A stretch of DNA of 48,591 nucleotides from Sharpea porci (GCF_009695655.1 NZ_VUNM01000016.1:1-48591); one strand, 5' to 3'. Shown: positions 17,847 through 27,700, numbered from the stretch's first letter. Program-made: numbers and translations. The notes: a model not told the origin generated them from the sequence alone.

Positions 17847-17888
17847 GAACGGGGATTTGCATTATGCTCTCTATATAAAGATAGAATA
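17847..17888 (+). repeat. Relic copy of the ATPase promoter module
   Basis: GAACGGGGATTTGC at 17847-17860 is followed by TTATGCTCTCTATA and AAAGATAGAAT. This parallels core 3 of the upstream array plus its -10 and ribosome site (TTATACTTTCTATA, AAAGGTGGAAT). The Shine-Dalgarno and the ATG have been lost, and no ATPase reading frame follows. It looks like the 5' stump of a second copy of the cassette. Confidence 0.65.
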
Positions 17889-17904
17889 CGTATAAAAGTC
17901 AGCC

Positions 17905-18042
17905 TTAATAATTTAATCTCTTATTTTCACTATTCATAAACTTAAAATAAGCATCACAGGCTGATTTCTCAATATATTTGAATCTAGAAACATCCTTACA
18001 AAGACCATTCTTATAATAATCACTGTATGAAAAAGGAGGCAC
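17905..18042 (-). CDS. Possible small ORF behind the LysR gene
   Basis: An open frame of 45 residues: VPPFSYSDYYKNG, CKDVSRFKYIEKSACDAY, FKFMNSENKRLNY. Its composition is protein-like (two Cys, many Tyr/Lys). A GTG start has AGGAGG 4 nt upstream, but both the start and this ribosome site lie inside the LysR terminator hairpin. A second frame from the ATG at 18044 is also open for 36 codons. It could be the 3' end of a lost gene. I do not recognise it. Confidence 0.25.
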   Translation of the reverse strand: MPPFSYSDYYKNGLCKDVSRFKYIEKSACDAYFKFMNSENKRLNY

Positions 18043-18052
18043 ATTGCCTCCT
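18034..18052 (-). terminator. Terminator of the LysR regulator gene
   Basis: Leftward reading: AGGAGGCA-ATG-TGCCTCCT followed by TTTTC. A perfect 8-bp GC-rich stem with a 3-nt loop, 18 nt after the lysR stop codon. Confidence 0.75.
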
Positions 18053-18069
18053 AAAACATACTATTAATC

Positions 18070-18921
18070 TTAGAATTGATCAAAATAATCAACTGCTTCA
18101 AGAGAAACAGGATTATTGAGATAAACATAATTGAATTGATGATAAATGATATGATCTTTGATATGAAAACCACAAAGATCATGATCATGCTTAAGAACAG
18201 ATTTATAGGCAAAGGTAATGCCTTTAAGTTCTTTAATAAGATGCATCATCAGGCCAAAGTCACTTATTGTCGTTACTGTGCTGAATTCATTTAAATCATG
18301 ATTATATTCTTTGAGTATGTTTTCAAAAATATGTCTTGTTCCTGAGCCTTCCTCACGCAGAAACAAGTGCTCTTTAAACATATCTTTAGGAAGTACTGTT
18401 TTATTAGCGAAAGGGTGATCCTTAGCACACACGCCGACAAACTCCTCTTTCTTATACATCCTGCTGGCATACTTGTTGCGATCAAAAGTCCCTTCTATTA
18501 ACGCAAAATCTAGTTCTCCTTTAGATAAGAGCTGTAATAAACGATCTGTATTATCCATCACAACACAAATATTATTGCCTTTTACTTTTAAATAGTTAGT
18601 TATCTTTTCATCCATCTCATACCCACCAACAGTCTTCGTCACACCTATATGTAGTGTTCTCCCTTCATGTTCTTGAAGTTTGATCTGGATTCGTTTTTCT
18701 TGATAACACATGTTTTGAGCATATGTCTGCAATATTTCTCCTTGCTTGGTAAGTGTAAGAACACGATTTTCATAGTGAAAGAGTTTGCAGTTATAGGCTC
18801 GTTCGAGATAATGAATATGTTGTGTGACGGCTGGCTGAGTCATGTGCAGTGCCTCTGCTGTCTTACGATAATTTCGTATCTCACAAAGCATAAGAAATGT
18901 TCTTAGTCGAGTGTCAATCAT
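18070..18921 (-). CDS. LysR-type transcriptional regulator (YeiE/CysB-like position)
   Basis: A 283-residue regulator. The N-terminal winged helix (1-60) contains NYRKTAEALHMTQPAVTQHI and LERAYNCKLF, the LysR signature, followed by the linker helix and a two-lobed periplasmic-binding-protein-like effector domain (about 88-283). GGAGG precedes the Met of MIDTRL. It is divergent from the YeiH-type transporter gene, the arrangement of yeiE-yeiH in enterobacteria, so it probably controls that gene. The intergenic region has a loose inverted repeat (ATCATCCCATAT / ATATTATCAT) around an ATTAATTAAT palindrome that could be its binding site. Its 3' 406 bp are duplicated at 15424-15829. Confidence 0.85.
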   Translation of the reverse strand: MIDTRLRTFLMLCEIRNYRKTAEALHMTQPAVTQHIHYLERAYNCKLFHYENRVLTLTKQGEILQTYAQNMCYQEKRIQIKLQEHEGRTLHIGVTKTVGGYEMDEKITNYLKVKGNNICVVMDNTDRLLQLLSKGELDFALIEGTFDRNKYASRMYKKEEFVGVCAKDHPFANKTVLPKDMFKEHLFLREEGSGTRHIFENILKEYNHDLNEFSTVTTISDFGLMMHLIKELKGITFAYKSVLKHDHDLCGFHIKDHIIYHQFNYVYLNNPVSLEAVDYFDQF

Positions 18922-19031
18922 GTTTCCCACCTCCATAATAGATACTTATCATCCCATATTAATTAATAATTGGATATTATCATAATACTGTTCTATACTC
19001 AACGAGAATACTAAAGGGGGATTATCATATT

Positions 19032-20045
19032 ATGGAAAAAAATATTAAAGGTATCATTCTTTGTTTGGTGATATCTATTGTTTCTTGGTTTTTGGGAAAA
19101 CAGTTTCCTATTATTGGTGGAGCTGTGATTGCGATTATTATGGGGATGATTATTACATTATTCCATCATAATGAGGAAACAAATGCCGGTGTGACATTCA
19201 CTTCAAAATATATCTTACAGCTTGCTGTTGTCTTACTTGGTTTTGGAATGAATTTAGGGGTAATTGTACAAACTGGAATGGAATCATTACCGATCATTAT
19301 TTGTACAATTTCAACTTCACTTATTATTTCAGCGATACTCGCAAAAGTAATGCATATACCAACACGCATAGCCACGCTCGTCGGCGTAGGTTCTTCTATT
19401 TGTGGTGGTTCAGCTATTGCTGCTACGGCACCTGTTATTGATGCTGATGATAATGAAGTTGCTCAGGCCATTTCCATTATCTTCTTCTTTAATGTTCTTG
19501 CCGCATTACTCTTTCCAATGTTGGGTAAACTTATTGGCATGAGTACAACATCAGGACATGCTTTTGGCTTATTTGCCGGTACAGCCGTCAATGATACATC
19601 ATCTGTTACAGCCACTGCTTCTACTTGGGATAGCATGTGGCATTTAGGTACAAGCACCCTGGATCAGGCTGTTACAGTCAAGCTCACAAGAACACTTGCG
19701 ATTATTCCTATCACACTTGTTTTAGCTTTGATGCAGATGAAAAAGAATAAAAACAAAGGGCAGTTTTCATTAAAACAAGCCTTTCCTACATTCATTCTTT
19801 ACTTTATTTTAGCTGCCATTATCAGTACTATTGCCTTACATTTTGGGATTGGTGCAAGCCTCTTTGCCTTCTTAAAAGAACTCAGTAAATTCTTTATTGT
19901 CATGGCTATGGCTGCAATTGGTCTTAAAAGCAATATTATTCAGCTTATTAAGACAGGTGGTAAGCCAATCTTACTTGGGGCATGCTGCTGGGCTGGTATT
20001 ACTACTGTCAGTCTTATTCTTCAGCATCTTTTAGCTATCTGGTAA
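19032..20045 (+). CDS. YeiH/PSE-family membrane transporter
   Basis: A 337-residue protein with about ten TM helices. It carries the family motifs LLGFGMNLG, GVGSSICGGSAIAATAPVI, GLFAGTAVNDTSSV and AMAAIGLKSN. The UPF0324/YeiH family is annotated as putative sulfate or organosulfonate exporters; the substrate is not certain. AGGGGG lies about 12 nt before the ATG. Divergent transcription from a LysR gene suggests induction by a small-molecule ligand. It has its own terminator. No truncation. Confidence 0.85.
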   Translation: MEKNIKGIILCLVISIVSWFLGKQFPIIGGAVIAIIMGMIITLFHHNEETNAGVTFTSKYILQLAVVLLGFGMNLGVIVQTGMESLPIIICTISTSLIISAILAKVMHIPTRIATLVGVGSSICGGSAIAATAPVIDADDNEVAQAISIIFFFNVLAALLFPMLGKLIGMSTTSGHAFGLFAGTAVNDTSSVTATASTWDSMWHLGTSTLDQAVTVKLTRTLAIIPITLVLALMQMKKNKNKGQFSLKQAFPTFILYFILAAIISTIALHFGIGASLFAFLKELSKFFIVMAMAAIGLKSNIIQLIKTGGKPILLGACCWAGITTVSLILQHLLAIW

Positions 20046-20073
20046 AACATCTCTTTTGGGGATGTTTTTTCTT
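20044..20073 (+). terminator. Terminator of the YeiH-type gene
   Basis: Arms AAAACATC and GATGTTTT with a 9-nt loop, extended by TTTTTCTTTT. It begins at the stop codon. Confidence 0.75.
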
Positions 20074-20116
20074 TTGTAGCAAGCAATCGAATCACGTCAT
20101 CTCGCTACAAGAAAAA

Positions 20117-20141
20117 GACTTATATTTCAAGAATATAAGTC
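20117..20141 (-). terminator. Terminator of the DUF1015 gene
   Basis: Leftward reading: GACTTATATT-CTTGA-AATATAAGTC, then TTTTTC. It lies 9 nt beyond the stop of the DUF1015 gene and is convergent with the YeiH terminator. Confidence 0.8.
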
Positions 20142-20149
20142 ACTTCATA

Positions 20150-21403
20150 TTAGCGTTCAATTTTATGAATAAATAAACCGCTTCTTAACTTAGGTTCAAA
20201 CCAAGTTGACTTAGGTGGCATAAGTAAATGTGCATCAGCTACCTCCAGCAATTCTGTAATCGATGTTGGATACATCGCAAAAGCTACACCGGTATTATTT
20301 ATCTTTTCAACATCTTTGACAAGTTCATCAATGCCTCTTATTCCTCCTACAAACTTAATACGCTGATCAGTTCTTGGGTCACCAATGCCAAGTATTGGCG
20401 CTAAGAGTTCATCTTGCAAGATAGCTACATCAAGTGAATCGACAGGAGAAGCAGCTTTGGCTTTTAAGACCTCTTTCTTAACCTTAAGCTTGTACCAGAC
20501 TTCATCTAGATACATTGTCATTTCGCCCTTTTTCTTTGGTTTATCTTTTGCAGGTAATGACTTGATTTCAAACTTCTCACCTACTTTACGTAAGAATGCT
20601 TCATCAGTCAGTCCATTTAAGTCTTTGACTACACGGTTATAATCAAGAATCGCAAGTTCATCATCAGGGAAGAGAACGGATAAGAAATAATTGAATTCTT
20701 CATCACCATGATAGTCTGGATGCTCTTCTCTTCGCTTTAAAGCAACTTTAACAGCACTTGCAGCACGATGATGACCATCGGCTATATAAGTACAAGGAAC
20801 TTGATTGAAATCATTTTCCAACATTTTTATATCTTTTTCATCACTGACAATCCATACACGATTATGAATGCCATCATCACTGACAAAGTCATAGAGCGGT
20901 GTATTTGTTTTGACTTTATTGACAACTTCTTTAATGCTCTTCTGACTACGATATGTCAAAAAAATAGGTCCTGTTTGTGCTGATGTTGTATCCACATGAT
21001 GAATACGATCAGCTTCTTTCTTCGCTACAGTTAATTCATGCTTCTTACATACATCATTCAGATAATCATCAACAGCACTTAAGGCCACAATACCCGTCTG
21101 TGTATGCTCACCCATTGTCAGTTCATAGAGATAATAATAAGGCTGATCATCCTGAACAAAGATACCTTTCTTTTCTTCTTCAATAAGCATCTCATTAGCC
21201 TTATCATAAACATCATCCCCATACATATCATGATCATCATCAAACTGTGTTTCAGGTCGATCAATATTCAAGAAGGATAAAGGCTTATCCTTTACATATG
21301 CTTTTGCCTCTTCACGATCATATACATCATAAGGGAGTGCTGCTACATCCTTTGCATACTGTACAGCCGGTCTTAATGCTTTAAATGGTTTTACTATTGC
21401 CAT
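20150..21403 (-). CDS. DUF1015-family protein
   Basis: A 417-residue soluble protein covering the full DUF1015 family. It begins VKPFKALRP and AALPYDVYD; the central YIADGHHRAASAVK is the strongest motif, and the C-terminus carries MPPKSTWFEPKLRSGLF. The family has no settled biochemical role. It is often found near serine-biosynthesis genes in Firmicutes (general knowledge, not shown here; serA-serC are 7 kb away). The invariant DGHHR suggests a metal- or nucleotide-binding catalytic site. I start at the third codon of the longest frame, where AGAAGG lies 6 nt upstream. Confidence 0.85.
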   Translation of the reverse strand: MAIVKPFKALRPAVQYAKDVAALPYDVYDREEAKAYVKDKPLSFLNIDRPETQFDDDHDMYGDDVYDKANEMLIEEEKKGIFVQDDQPYYYLYELTMGEHTQTGIVALSAVDDYLNDVCKKHELTVAKKEADRIHHVDTTSAQTGPIFLTYRSQKSIKEVVNKVKTNTPLYDFVSDDGIHNRVWIVSDEKDIKMLENDFNQVPCTYIADGHHRAASAVKVALKRREEHPDYHGDEEFNYFLSVLFPDDELAILDYNRVVKDLNGLTDEAFLRKVGEKFEIKSLPAKDKPKKKGEMTMYLDEVWYKLKVKKEVLKAKAASPVDSLDVAILQDELLAPILGIGDPRTDQRIKFVGGIRGIDELVKDVEKINNTGVAFAMYPTSITELLEVADAHLLMPPKSTWFEPKLRSGLFIHKIER

Positions 21404-21528
21404 AATCATCCTTCTTTCGTTCTTTTGACAAATATTATACTGATATTTTATGATATGTACAACATTATATTCATTATTAAAATCTTATCATTCTCATTGC
21501 CTTATCATATCATATATGATATAAATAT

Positions 21529-21617
21529 GCCCAAGGGAATGAATGTCTCCCGCGAGTAATCGAAACCGCTATTAAGCTGATGACTTCTATCTTATTGATA
21601 GGGGCATTAGCTTTTTT
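21529..21617 (+). ncRNA. Fluoride riboswitch (crcB motif) with terminator platform
   Basis: GGGAATGA and CTCCCG form the first helix. The conserved GAAACCGC and AGCTGATGACTTCTA then follow, as in crcB-motif RNAs such as the Thermotoga fluoride aptamer. The 3' part of the aptamer (AGCTGATG...CTATC) can instead pair with GATAGGGGCATTAGCT, just before TTTTTT (21613-21618), forming an intrinsic terminator (21575-21617). Fluoride binding should keep the aptamer folded and switch the downstream antiporter on. The call is by motif recognition, not by covariance model. Confidence 0.85.
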
Positions 21618-21644
21618 CTTGCCCCATGAACGGAGGAAATATTT

Positions 21645-22835
21645 ATGTTGTTGAGTTTATCTATTATTATTTTTGCCGGTCTTATTCTAGGTTATCTATC
21701 GAATAAGATCAGATTGCCGGCCATTGTTGGTATGTTGGTCGCTGGTATTGTCTTAGGGCCACATGGACTAAACGTATTGGATCAGTCCATCTTAGCTATT
21801 TCCAGTGATCTTAGAAAGATTGCTTTAATCATTATTCTAGCCAAAGCCGGTCTTTCTTTGGATATTGGTGATTTAAAACGTATAGGACGTCCGGCTGTAC
21901 TTCTTTGTTTTGTCCCTGCTTCCTTTGAGATCCTTGGTTTCTTGATTTTTGCCCCAAAACTACTAGGTTTAAGCTTAGTTGAAGCAGGTATTTTAGGTGC
22001 TGTCATGGGCGCTGTCTCGCCAGCGATTGTTGTGCCAAGATTGTCCTATCTTATTGAAGAACATTGGGGCACAAAGAAAGGTATTCCCCAAATGATTCTA
22101 GCTGGTGCGAGTGCTGATGATGTCTATAATATTGTTATCTTTACGATGCTTATAGGAATGGAGAAAGGTGGTCATATTTCCCTAATAAATTTCTTAAAAG
22201 TACCTGAATCCATTATTCTTGGAGCACTACTTGGCGCATTGATTGGACTTGTCTTAAGCTGGTATTTTAAGACTTTCCATATTCGTGATTCCTTAAAAGT
22301 AACAATTATCATGGCTATTGGTATGGCACTTTATTATTTAGAAGGTATTCTGACAGGTATGATTGCGATATCTGGTTTATTAGCCGTCATGGCTATGGGG
22401 CTTACCATCAATAATCGTAATGCAGAAGTCGCCAAAAGACTAACAGGCAAATTCTCACGCTTATGGGTAGCTGCTGAAATCTTCCTCTTCGTCCTTGTTG
22501 GTGCAAGTGTTGATATCAAGTATGCTTCACAAGCAGGTATTATGATGATTGTGATGTTATTTATTGGCTTGGCATTTAGAATGCTTGGTGTCTATATCAG
22601 TATTCTCGGCACAACACTTACAAAGAAAGAACGCTTATTCTGCTTGCTTGCCGAACTTCCAAAAGCCACTGTTCAGGCAGCCATTGGTGGTGTTCCACTT
22701 TCCATGGGCTTACCATGTGGTAAACTTGTGCTTTCTTTCTCCGTCATCGCCATTTTAATTACCGCCCCACTAGGCGCAAAGGCTATTGATGCAAGTTATA
22801 AGAAATTACTGACAAGAGATTTAGAACATGCTTAA
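21645..22835 (+). CDS. CPA-family monovalent cation/proton antiporter, fluoride-responsive
   Basis: A 396-residue membrane protein with roughly twelve TM helices and the Na+/H+ exchanger fold. Motifs include RLPAIVGMLVAGIVLGPHG near the N-terminus, AVSPAIVVPR, and GASADDVYNIVIF, whose acidic pair lies where the ion-binding Asp residues are expected. Antiporters of this superfamily are a known gene class behind fluoride riboswitches, beside crcB and the CLC-F channels. The likely role is relief of fluoride or acid stress, in the cytoplasmic membrane. GGAGG lies 8 nt before the ATG. It is a single gene controlled by the riboswitch just upstream. Confidence 0.88.
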   Translation: MLLSLSIIIFAGLILGYLSNKIRLPAIVGMLVAGIVLGPHGLNVLDQSILAISSDLRKIALIIILAKAGLSLDIGDLKRIGRPAVLLCFVPASFEILGFLIFAPKLLGLSLVEAGILGAVMGAVSPAIVVPRLSYLIEEHWGTKKGIPQMILAGASADDVYNIVIFTMLIGMEKGGHISLINFLKVPESIILGALLGALIGLVLSWYFKTFHIRDSLKVTIIMAIGMALYYLEGILTGMIAISGLLAVMAMGLTINNRNAEVAKRLTGKFSRLWVAAEIFLFVLVGASVDIKYASQAGIMMIVMLFIGLAFRMLGVYISILGTTLTKKERLFCLLAELPKATVQAAIGGVPLSMGLPCGKLVLSFSVIAILITAPLGAKAIDASYKKLLTRDLEHA

Positions 22836-22889
22836 TTGATGACTTCTTTCTTCAATAACTCATTCACATTTTACAGTTTTAAAGATCAT

Positions 22890-22932
22890 AAAGACGAAAT
22901 ATGTTGATATAATCAATACATTTCGTCTTTTT
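22890..22932 (+). terminator. Hairpin terminator after the antiporter gene
   Basis: Long AT-rich hairpin: outer arms AAAGACGAAAT and ATTTCGTCTTT, inner TGTTGAT and ATCAATA, followed by TTTTT. It is also the left half of a duplicated 70-bp block. Confidence 0.7.
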
Positions 22933-23096
22933 AAACATTATTTCTATTTCGTACTTTTTTGCATTCACGATGATTTTATATCTTATGAAAGCAAACCAAT
23001 GTATTTTACAGTTGCCAAAACAACAAGAGTGAAAAATATCGATATAATCAATATTTTTCGTATCTTCAAACATTATTTTTATTTCGTACTTTTTTG
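22892..23096. repeat. Pair of 70-bp direct repeats in the antiporter-msrAB gap
   Basis: 22892-22961 and 23027-23096 align over their full length at about 80% identity by eye (both contain GATATAATCAATA and TTTCGTACTTTTTTG), 135 bp apart. Each copy starts with a hairpin. The second copy's hairpin (AAATAT-CGATATAATCA-ATATTTTT) is weaker. The leftward ORF spanning both copies shows the same internal repetition and has no ribosome site, so I do not treat it as a gene. The rest of 22836-23240 holds nothing else recognised. Confidence 0.7.
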
Positions 23097-23204
23097 ATTT
23101 CCTACCAAAATATCAATTCATGCGCAATTTCTTTTCAACTGACACTCTATTTTAGGAAAACGGTCATTTAACCACTTTTATAAAATAGCATGAACGACTA
23201 AAAA

Positions 23205-23224
23205 AGACGGTACGGTGACCGTCT
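23205..23224 (-). terminator. Terminator of msrAB
   Basis: Leftward reading: AGACGGT-CACCGT-ACCGTCT, then TTTTTT. It lies 16 nt after the stop codon. Confidence 0.8.
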
Positions 23225-23240
23225 ATGTGTGATATTTGTT

Positions 23241-24176
23241 TTAATCTATGTATTTCTTGTATTCCCCATAACCTTCTTTTTCTAAATCATCATAGGGGAT
23301 GAAGCGAAGTGCTGCTGAATTAATGCAGTATCTAAGTCCACCTTTATCTTTTGGACCATCATTGAACACATGTCCAAGATGAGAATCTGCATGTGCACTT
23401 CTTACTTCAATGCGCTTCATGTGATGGGAATAATCCATCTTGTTTTTTAAAGCATCTTCTTTAATAGGCTTGGTAAAAGCTGGCCAGCCACAACCAGAAT
23501 CATATTTATCTAAAGATGTAAAAAGAGGTTCTCCACTTACTACATCAACATATAATCCCTTTTCAAAGAAATGATCATATTTTCCTGTAAACGCTCTTTC
23601 GGTTGCTGAATGTTGTGTGACTTCATAGGCAAGCTTGCCAATTCTTTCTTCTAATTCTTCTGGTGATTCCTTTTTAGACTTACTGTTGTTTTTTTCTAGA
23701 TTAAACATTTTTTGAGGAATATGGCAATAGCCGGATGGATTCTTTTCTAGATATTTTTGATGATATTGCTCTGCTGAATAGAAATTTCTAAGTGGTTCAA
23801 GCTCTACTTTGAGTTTTTGGCCAACCTTTTGTTCTTCTGCTGCATATGCTTTTTGCGCTTCTAAAAGCTGGTCCTCAGTCGTATAGTAGATTCCTGTACG
23901 GTATTGAACGCCTACATCATTGCCCTGCTTATTAACCGAAGTTGGATCAATGACTAAGAAATAGTATTTCAAAAGCTCAGTCAATGTAATCTTCGTTTCA
24001 TCATATTCAACCTTTACCGTCTCAGCATGTCCACTACTTTGGCATACTTCTTCATAGCTTGGAGCCTTTTCTGGACCATTCGCATAACCTACTTCAGTTG
24101 ACATAACGCCATCAAATTGAGCAAAGTATTTTTGTACGCCCCAAAAGCATCCTCCAGCAAGATAAATTGTCTTCAT
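23241..24176 (-). CDS. msrAB: Fused peptide methionine sulfoxide reductase MsrA-MsrB
   Basis: A 311-residue bifunctional repair enzyme. The MsrA domain (1-155) reduces the S-epimer of methionine sulfoxide with catalytic Cys10 in GGCFWG. After a Lys/Ser linker (about 163-172), the MsrB domain (about 175-311) reduces the R-epimer with catalytic Cys284 in [12 protein letters not shown] and His in GHVFNDGP. The CxxC pairs that bind structural zinc in many MsrB proteins are absent (only SGCGWPAF is seen), as in several Firmicute fusions. GAGGTG precedes the chosen Met. It is cytosolic, with no signal peptide. Confidence 0.95.
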   Translation of the reverse strand: MKTIYLAGGCFWGVQKYFAQFDGVMSTEVGYANGPEKAPSYEEVCQSSGHAETVKVEYDETKITLTELLKYYFLVIDPTSVNKQGNDVGVQYRTGIYYTTEDQLLEAQKAYAAEEQKVGQKLKVELEPLRNFYSAEQYHQKYLEKNPSGYCHIPQKMFNLEKNNSKSKKESPEELEERIGKLAYEVTQHSATERAFTGKYDHFFEKGLYVDVVSGEPLFTSLDKYDSGCGWPAFTKPIKEDALKNKMDYSHHMKRIEVRSAHADSHLGHVFNDGPKDKGGLRYCINSAALRFIPYDDLEKEGYGEYKKYID

Positions 24177-24553
24177 TGTATTCACCTCTTTCAACATTGT
24201 TTGTGTCTCCTTTAGAAATCATATCACCTAAAAATAAAGAAATGAACGAAAATGCTTTCTCCAGTCACCAGAAACTTTTCCAAAATAAAGTACTATCAAA
24301 AAGAAATCGCAATCTATTACGAAAAATCCTATATGATTATTTTCACTGTTCTACTAGATATTATTCATAAATCCACTTGACCACTAAATTTATAATTACA
24401 ATACAATAAAAAGTGAACAACACTCCATGTTTCCTAATGGCCACTCTAATCTGGCTTTTTTCAAAGATATGAAAGTTCTTTAATCAACTGTTTTATTTAT
24501 TATCTTGGATTGTTATTGATAATTTAGATTTTGTCACAGGTATATCCTCATGT
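24177..24553. other. Non-coding stretch between msrAB and the restriction island
   Basis: AT-rich, with no ORF or repeat I can support. It presumably contains the msrAB promoter. The small forward ORF at 24167-24370 has no ribosome site and shows no family features. Confidence 0.4.
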
Positions 24554-24598
24554 AAAAATAGCAACATCTTTCATAATTCATCTGATGTTGCTATTTTT
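24554..24598 (-). terminator. Terminator at the end of the restriction operon
   Basis: Perfect 15-bp arms AAAAATAGCAACATC and GATGTTGCTATTTTT around a 15-nt loop. Symmetric A and T runs allow action in both directions. It is 155 nt beyond the hsdR stop codon; the stretch between, 24599-24752, holds nothing else recognised. Confidence 0.75.
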
Positions 24599-24752
24599 AA
24601 GTCTAATATTCTTTAAAACTAATTGTTATTGTATTTTTTATCAGTGCTTAATCCTAATACCATTGAGAAAAGTGAATAATGATGTTTTCATTTGACTTAT
24701 TCATAAAGATCATCTGAACACCAATATCAGTACAAAGATTTATCACATTAGC

Positions 24753-27700
24753 TTATCCTACATTTGTGCCACTGATACTTCTATTGAAATCTTTGAATGA
24801 TTCATTCGCAATTGTATTCATGATAACATTATAAAGATCCTTATTTTCATAAAGTTTCTTAAAAGCATCCATTTGACTCAAATAGCAGTCCATGGCAATT
24901 TTTTCAAAGAATTCAGGGAAGATAGAGCGTACATAGACCTGTCGATCATTCTTTCGTGCATATTCTTTGAGTTCATCTTCTGACATAGTTTTTACGACAA
25001 GTGTAGTCATCATAACTCGATCTGATTCAGTTAAGACACCGTTGAATTGATCATTGATTTCTTTTAGGATTTCATTCAGTTCTTCATAGTTATCAACACG
25101 TCTGCCCATATCTACATTTTTTGAATTTTTAAGTTCGCTATCTTTTGAAGATTCCTCCAGCTTGATTTCACCATCAAAGGTATCTTTAAGTTTAAAGTAA
25201 TCCAACTTGAGTTTGTCTTCAATATCTTTCATGTCCGGATCATGAATGCCTGGAAGTAGCTTGTCGAGGAACTGACAGAAAATATATTCTTCTTCAAGCT
25301 CTCTATCGAACATACGAGTAATAGTAGTAATATAGCTATACCATTTACAGAAGTTTCTTACAGTCTTCTTAAACATGAAGCGTTTATCGTCATTAAAATC
25401 CTCATATGCACTTATGACAGGCTTTAGTATACCAGTGATAATACCTAAATCTTTATCAGACTGCTTGGAGCTGCTCTTCTTATAAACTTCAATGAATTTC
25501 TGAACCATTTCATCATCATAAAGCATATATTTTCTAAGCTTAGCCTGAGTCTCATAAATAAGATTAACATTAACACTCTTATCAAGTGTTGTCTCTTCAT
25601 AGTAAGGCTGGAATGCATTTTTTATTTCTTCACTTGTATTAGCAAAATCAATAATCAGTGTATCATTCTTGCCAGGACATGTTCTGTTGAGGCGAGAAAG
25701 TGTCTGCACCGCCTTTACGCCTTTTAGTTTCTTATCTACGAACATTGTATGAAGTAAAGGCTCATCGAATCCAGTTTGATATTTTTCAGCCACAACAAGT
25801 ATTTGGTATTCATCACCAGCAAACTCCTTAGGTAGCTGGTTTTCCTTGATATGTGTTCCATCCTTGCGTTCATTCATGCCTGTTTCAGTATACGGTTTCT
25901 CCCCTTTGACTTCTACCTCTCCTGAAAACGCCACAAGGATATTAATATCATTGTAATTTTTATCTTCTATGTATTTCTTTATTTCCTGATAGTATCTAAC
26001 AGCATGAAGCCGTGATGCTGTGACAACCATCGCCTTAGCACGTCCATTAATCTTATGAGCAGTGATAGATCTGTATGTTTCAACGATAATAGCAACCTTT
26101 TGGGTTAACACATATGGATGAAGTGTTTCATACTTCTTGATGACTTGAACAGCCTTTGATACAGGTACTTCTGGATTTTCTGGCGTTTCATTAACAAGCT
26201 TGTAGCAGTCTTGGTATGTCATGTAATGGTCGAGGACATTTAGGATAAAGCCCTCATCAATTGCTTGTTTCATACTGTAAATATGATATGGATGGAAATG
26301 CCCTTCAGTATCCTTTTCGCCAAAAGTTTCTAACGTCTGTCGCTTAGGAGTAGCTGTAAATGCAAAGAAGCTTAAATTCTTATGCTGGCCATGAGCAAGC
26401 ATCTGTTCAACAATGATATCTTCCTCATCCTTAATTTCCTCTTCGCTTTTTGCTTCCATTTCAGCAAATTCTCGCAATGATGCTTCCTTGTCAGCCAATG
26501 CCGCCTTTAACTTTTTAGCAGAATTACCGGTCTGTGAAGAATGTGCTTCATCTACGATTACGGCAAAGTTCTTTCCTTCCGTACCTTCCACCTGATCAAA
26601 AATAACAGGGAACTTCTGAAGTGTTGTAATGATAATCTTAGAGCCAGCATTAATGGCATCACGAAGATCTTTTGAGGTTTTGTTTTTATCAATCTTAACA
26701 ACTGTTCCTTTGACATGATCAAATTGGTATATCGTATCCTGTAGCTGTGAATCAAGCACGCGACGGTCAGTAACGACAATTACACTACGGAAAATTGGCT
26801 CATCGTATCTATCAAACAGATTAGATAGACCATATGCCAACCATGCAATGGAATTTGACTTTCCTGATCCGGCTGAATGTTGAATAAGATAGTTCTTTCC
26901 TGCACCGTTTTCCTTGGCATCAGCAAGCATCTTCGATACAGCATCAAGCTGGTGATATCGTGGGAATATCATACGTTCTTTAAAACATTTCTTACCGTTC
27001 TTATCTATTGTTTCCTTGCATTCATGCAGCATGTACTTTTGAATGATTGTCATCAGCGTGTCTTTTTGAAGAACATGCTCCCAAAGATATGATGTTGCAT
27101 ATCCATTAGGATTCTCAGGATTACCAGCACCACCAACTTTTCCTGCTCCATTTGATCCTTGATTGAATGGAAGGAAGTATGTATCCTTTCCCTTCAGTTC
27201 CGTTGCCATTTTCACTTCATAAAGATCAACAGCAAAGTAGACCAAAAAGCGTGTATCACGATGGAAACAAAATTCCTTTGGATTGCGATCCTCTTCCCAC
27301 TGGCGCATCGCATTGACAACACTCTGTCCTGTCAGCTGATCCTTAAGTTCAAGTGCAACGATAGGAATGCCGTTAAGTGAAAGTACAATATCAATGGAGT
27401 TCTCATTTTCATTTGAATATCTAAACTGTCTTGTCTCAGTAAGGATGTTAGCATCATAATCAAACATGACCTTATCAGAAAGCGTGCTATTAGGCTTAAA
27501 TGCACACACCTTAAGTGAAACACCTCTATCTTTAAATCCATGTCTTAATACATATAACAAGCCATGCATTTCAACCGAATCCTGAAAACGACGATAGAGC
27601 TTTTCTTCTGAATTTTCACCATAAATTTTCTTATATCTTATCCATTGCTTAGGTTGAGTCTTTTCAATGAAAGCTACAAGCTTAGGCATGTCAATGGCTC

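Noticed and set aside
22879-23073. Leftward 64-codon frame with internal repeats in the antiporter-msrAB gap
   Set aside because: Its repetition simply reflects the duplicated 70-bp hairpin block; it has no ribosome site and spans a terminator.
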